Shown: positions 63,229 through 64,000 of the stretch, piece after piece
Numbering within the stretch: the stretch's first letter is position 1
Layout of the letters: each line of letters opens with the position of its first letter
NCBI GenBank assembly: GCA_029260135.1
Contig: JAJDDV010000022.1
Coordinates: 1 to 64,000, forward strand
Source of the DNA: Phycisphaerae bacterium
GTDB taxonomy: Bacteria > Planctomycetota > Phycisphaerae > UBA1845
Direction of reading: 5' to 3'
Length of the DNA: 64,000 nt
Notes under the pieces: generated by a model
Told to the model about the DNA's origin: nothing
Seen by the model: the letters and a program-made list of their open reading frames with translations, nothing else
Databases searched by the model: none
Program-made: the position numbers and the translations under genes

Positions 63229-64000
63229 TCATCCTTGATGGATCGTAAAAACCGTCTTGACCACACCGCTTCGCCCCGTCTGGATCGCCGACGAAAACGC
63301 CGCCCGGTAGTCCTCCAGCGCGAAAGGTTCCCCTACCATTCGTGCGAGCTTCTCTCCCCAAGTGCGCATCAGGTCGATCGCGATCGTGAACGTATCACAC
63401 GCTTCATCGCCACGACGCTCGCGACCATACGCATACGCCGCGCGAACCGTCAGCTCCTTGAACCACATCGGCGTCCAGTCGACCGCCGGTGGAGCGCCCG
63501 GCATACCCACCAACACGAACGTCCCGCCGCTCTTCGTGAATCGCAGTCCGTCATCGATCGACGCGGTCGACGCCACACAGTCGAACGTCGCCGACGCGCC
63601 ACCGATCACCGTCGGCTTGCCGAGTTGCGGGTCAAGAACCTCGGCCCCCAGTGCGCTGCCCCACGCCGCATATCGAGCTGCAACCGACCCGCCGGCGGCG
63701 AGCAACACGTCGGCCCCCAGCTCCATCGCCGCCTGCCGCTGATGATCGTGCTTCGCCACCGCCACAATCCGGGCGCGACGGTCCAACGCTCGCAGCGCCG
63801 CGATCGTGAGTAAACCGATCGATCCACACCCGATCACCAGCGCCGTATCCTCGGCCGCCAGGTCGGCCCGGAGTGCGCCGTGAACCGCGCAGGCGAACGG
63901 CTCGATCAATACGGCCGTCCGATCCTCCAGCCCGTCGGGAACACGATAGACCTGCGAGGCGTGCGCCACGAAGTTTTCGCCGAACGCCCCGCCCGTGTCG
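63229..64000 (-). CDS. Zinc-type medium-chain alcohol dehydrogenase (partial)
   Basis: At least 256 residues; the 5' part runs off the right edge, the visible start being in mid-frame. FAHASQVYRVPDG and LIEPFACAVHG belong to the GroES-like to Rossmann transition, ALVIGCGSIGLLT is the NAD(P) motif, and the C-terminus is complete. The family oxidises secondary alcohols or sugar alcohols. The partner LarA-like gene follows by 6 bp, suggesting a hydroxy-acid or polyol pathway. Confidence 0.85.
   Translation of the reverse strand, partial: DTGGAFGENFVAHASQVYRVPDGLEDRTAVLIEPFACAVHGALRADLAAEDTALVIGCGSIGLLTIAALRALDRRARIVAVAKHDHQRQAAMELGADVLLAAGGSVAARYAAWGSALGAEVLDPQLGKPTVIGGASATFDCVASTASIDDGLRFTKSGGTFVLVGMPGAPPAVDWTPMWFKELTVRAAYAYGRERRGDEACDTFTIAIDLMRTWGEKLARMVGEPFALEDYRAAFSSAIQTGRSGVVKTVFTIHQG

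Noticed and set aside
61666-63813. A 715-codon Arg/His-rich open frame on the plus strand
   Set aside because: It is antisense to the LarA-like and dehydrogenase genes and has the composition typical of a GC-rich shadow frame.

Overview
The window looks like a chromosomal segment of a high-GC bacterium of the Planctomycetota, possibly Phycisphaerae-like. This is an inference from gene content, not from a marker-gene match. Pointers are an enlarged signal peptidase I with a zinc-ribbon insert, a kelch protein with an IPTL-type C-terminal sorting signal, a DUF2891 protein, a KamA-family radical SAM protein, large secreted proteins with no recognised family, and intergenic hairpin repeats of a kind common in this phylum. 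There is no rRNA operon, CRISPR array, prophage or transposase. One tRNA (Glu, UUC) is present.

Layout. 1-1366 holds no convincing gene and is a patchwork of hairpin repeats ahead of a sulfotransferase-like/class IV aminotransferase pair (1367-3022). Next come a KamA-type aminomutase (3396-4625), a YjbQ/DUF2891 pair (4788-6390, minus), a second repeat-rich gap, and prfA and rpmE (7050-8543, minus), separated by a clear intrinsic terminator. 9183-19143 (minus) is the most notable region: nine closely spaced genes encoding an ATP-dependent class I benzoyl-CoA reductase of the Bzd type (four subunits in the order N-O-P-Q), two ferredoxins, an NuoG/GltD-type NAD(P)H:ferredoxin oxidoreductase with an unusual tail, an Old-Yellow-Enzyme/dienoyl-CoA-reductase-type flavoenzyme and a small protein resembling ATC hydrolases. 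Together they read as an electron chain NAD(P)H -> flavo-FeS protein -> ferredoxin -> ATP-driven activator -> aromatic-ring reductase. The usual downstream genes (dienoyl-CoA hydratase, dehydrogenase, ring hydrolase, CoA ligase) are absent from this cluster.

19582-38587 is mostly housekeeping: a GT87-like membrane glycosyltransferase, PPi-type phosphofructokinase, a GlmU-like protein, trpA, mnmE, trpD, tRNA-Glu with its promoter, a MntA/HepT toxin-antitoxin pair, a tiny membrane protein, polX, a lone flagellin gene, pyrF, rsgA and a single-chain pyruvate dehydrogenase E1. 39055-44947 is a probable operon of two large exported proteins of unknown function and an SppA-like protease. 45187-53652 holds pckA, a methyltransferase, an Hpt protein, a MoxR/VWA pair, an unknown protein carrying an in-frame repeat, and the kelch protein. 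54056-64000 has ligA, lepB, an LptB-like ATPase followed by a site-2-type protease, a lipid kinase, and a LarA-like/MDR dehydrogenase pair cut by the right edge.

Expression signals visible by eye include sigma-70-like promoters for the tRNA, rpmE, DUF2891, MoxR/VWA, ligA and rsgA genes. The last two place transcription starts almost at the start codon and suggest leaderless mRNAs. There are also two good hairpin terminators and a 5'-leader stem-loop before the secreted-protein operon.
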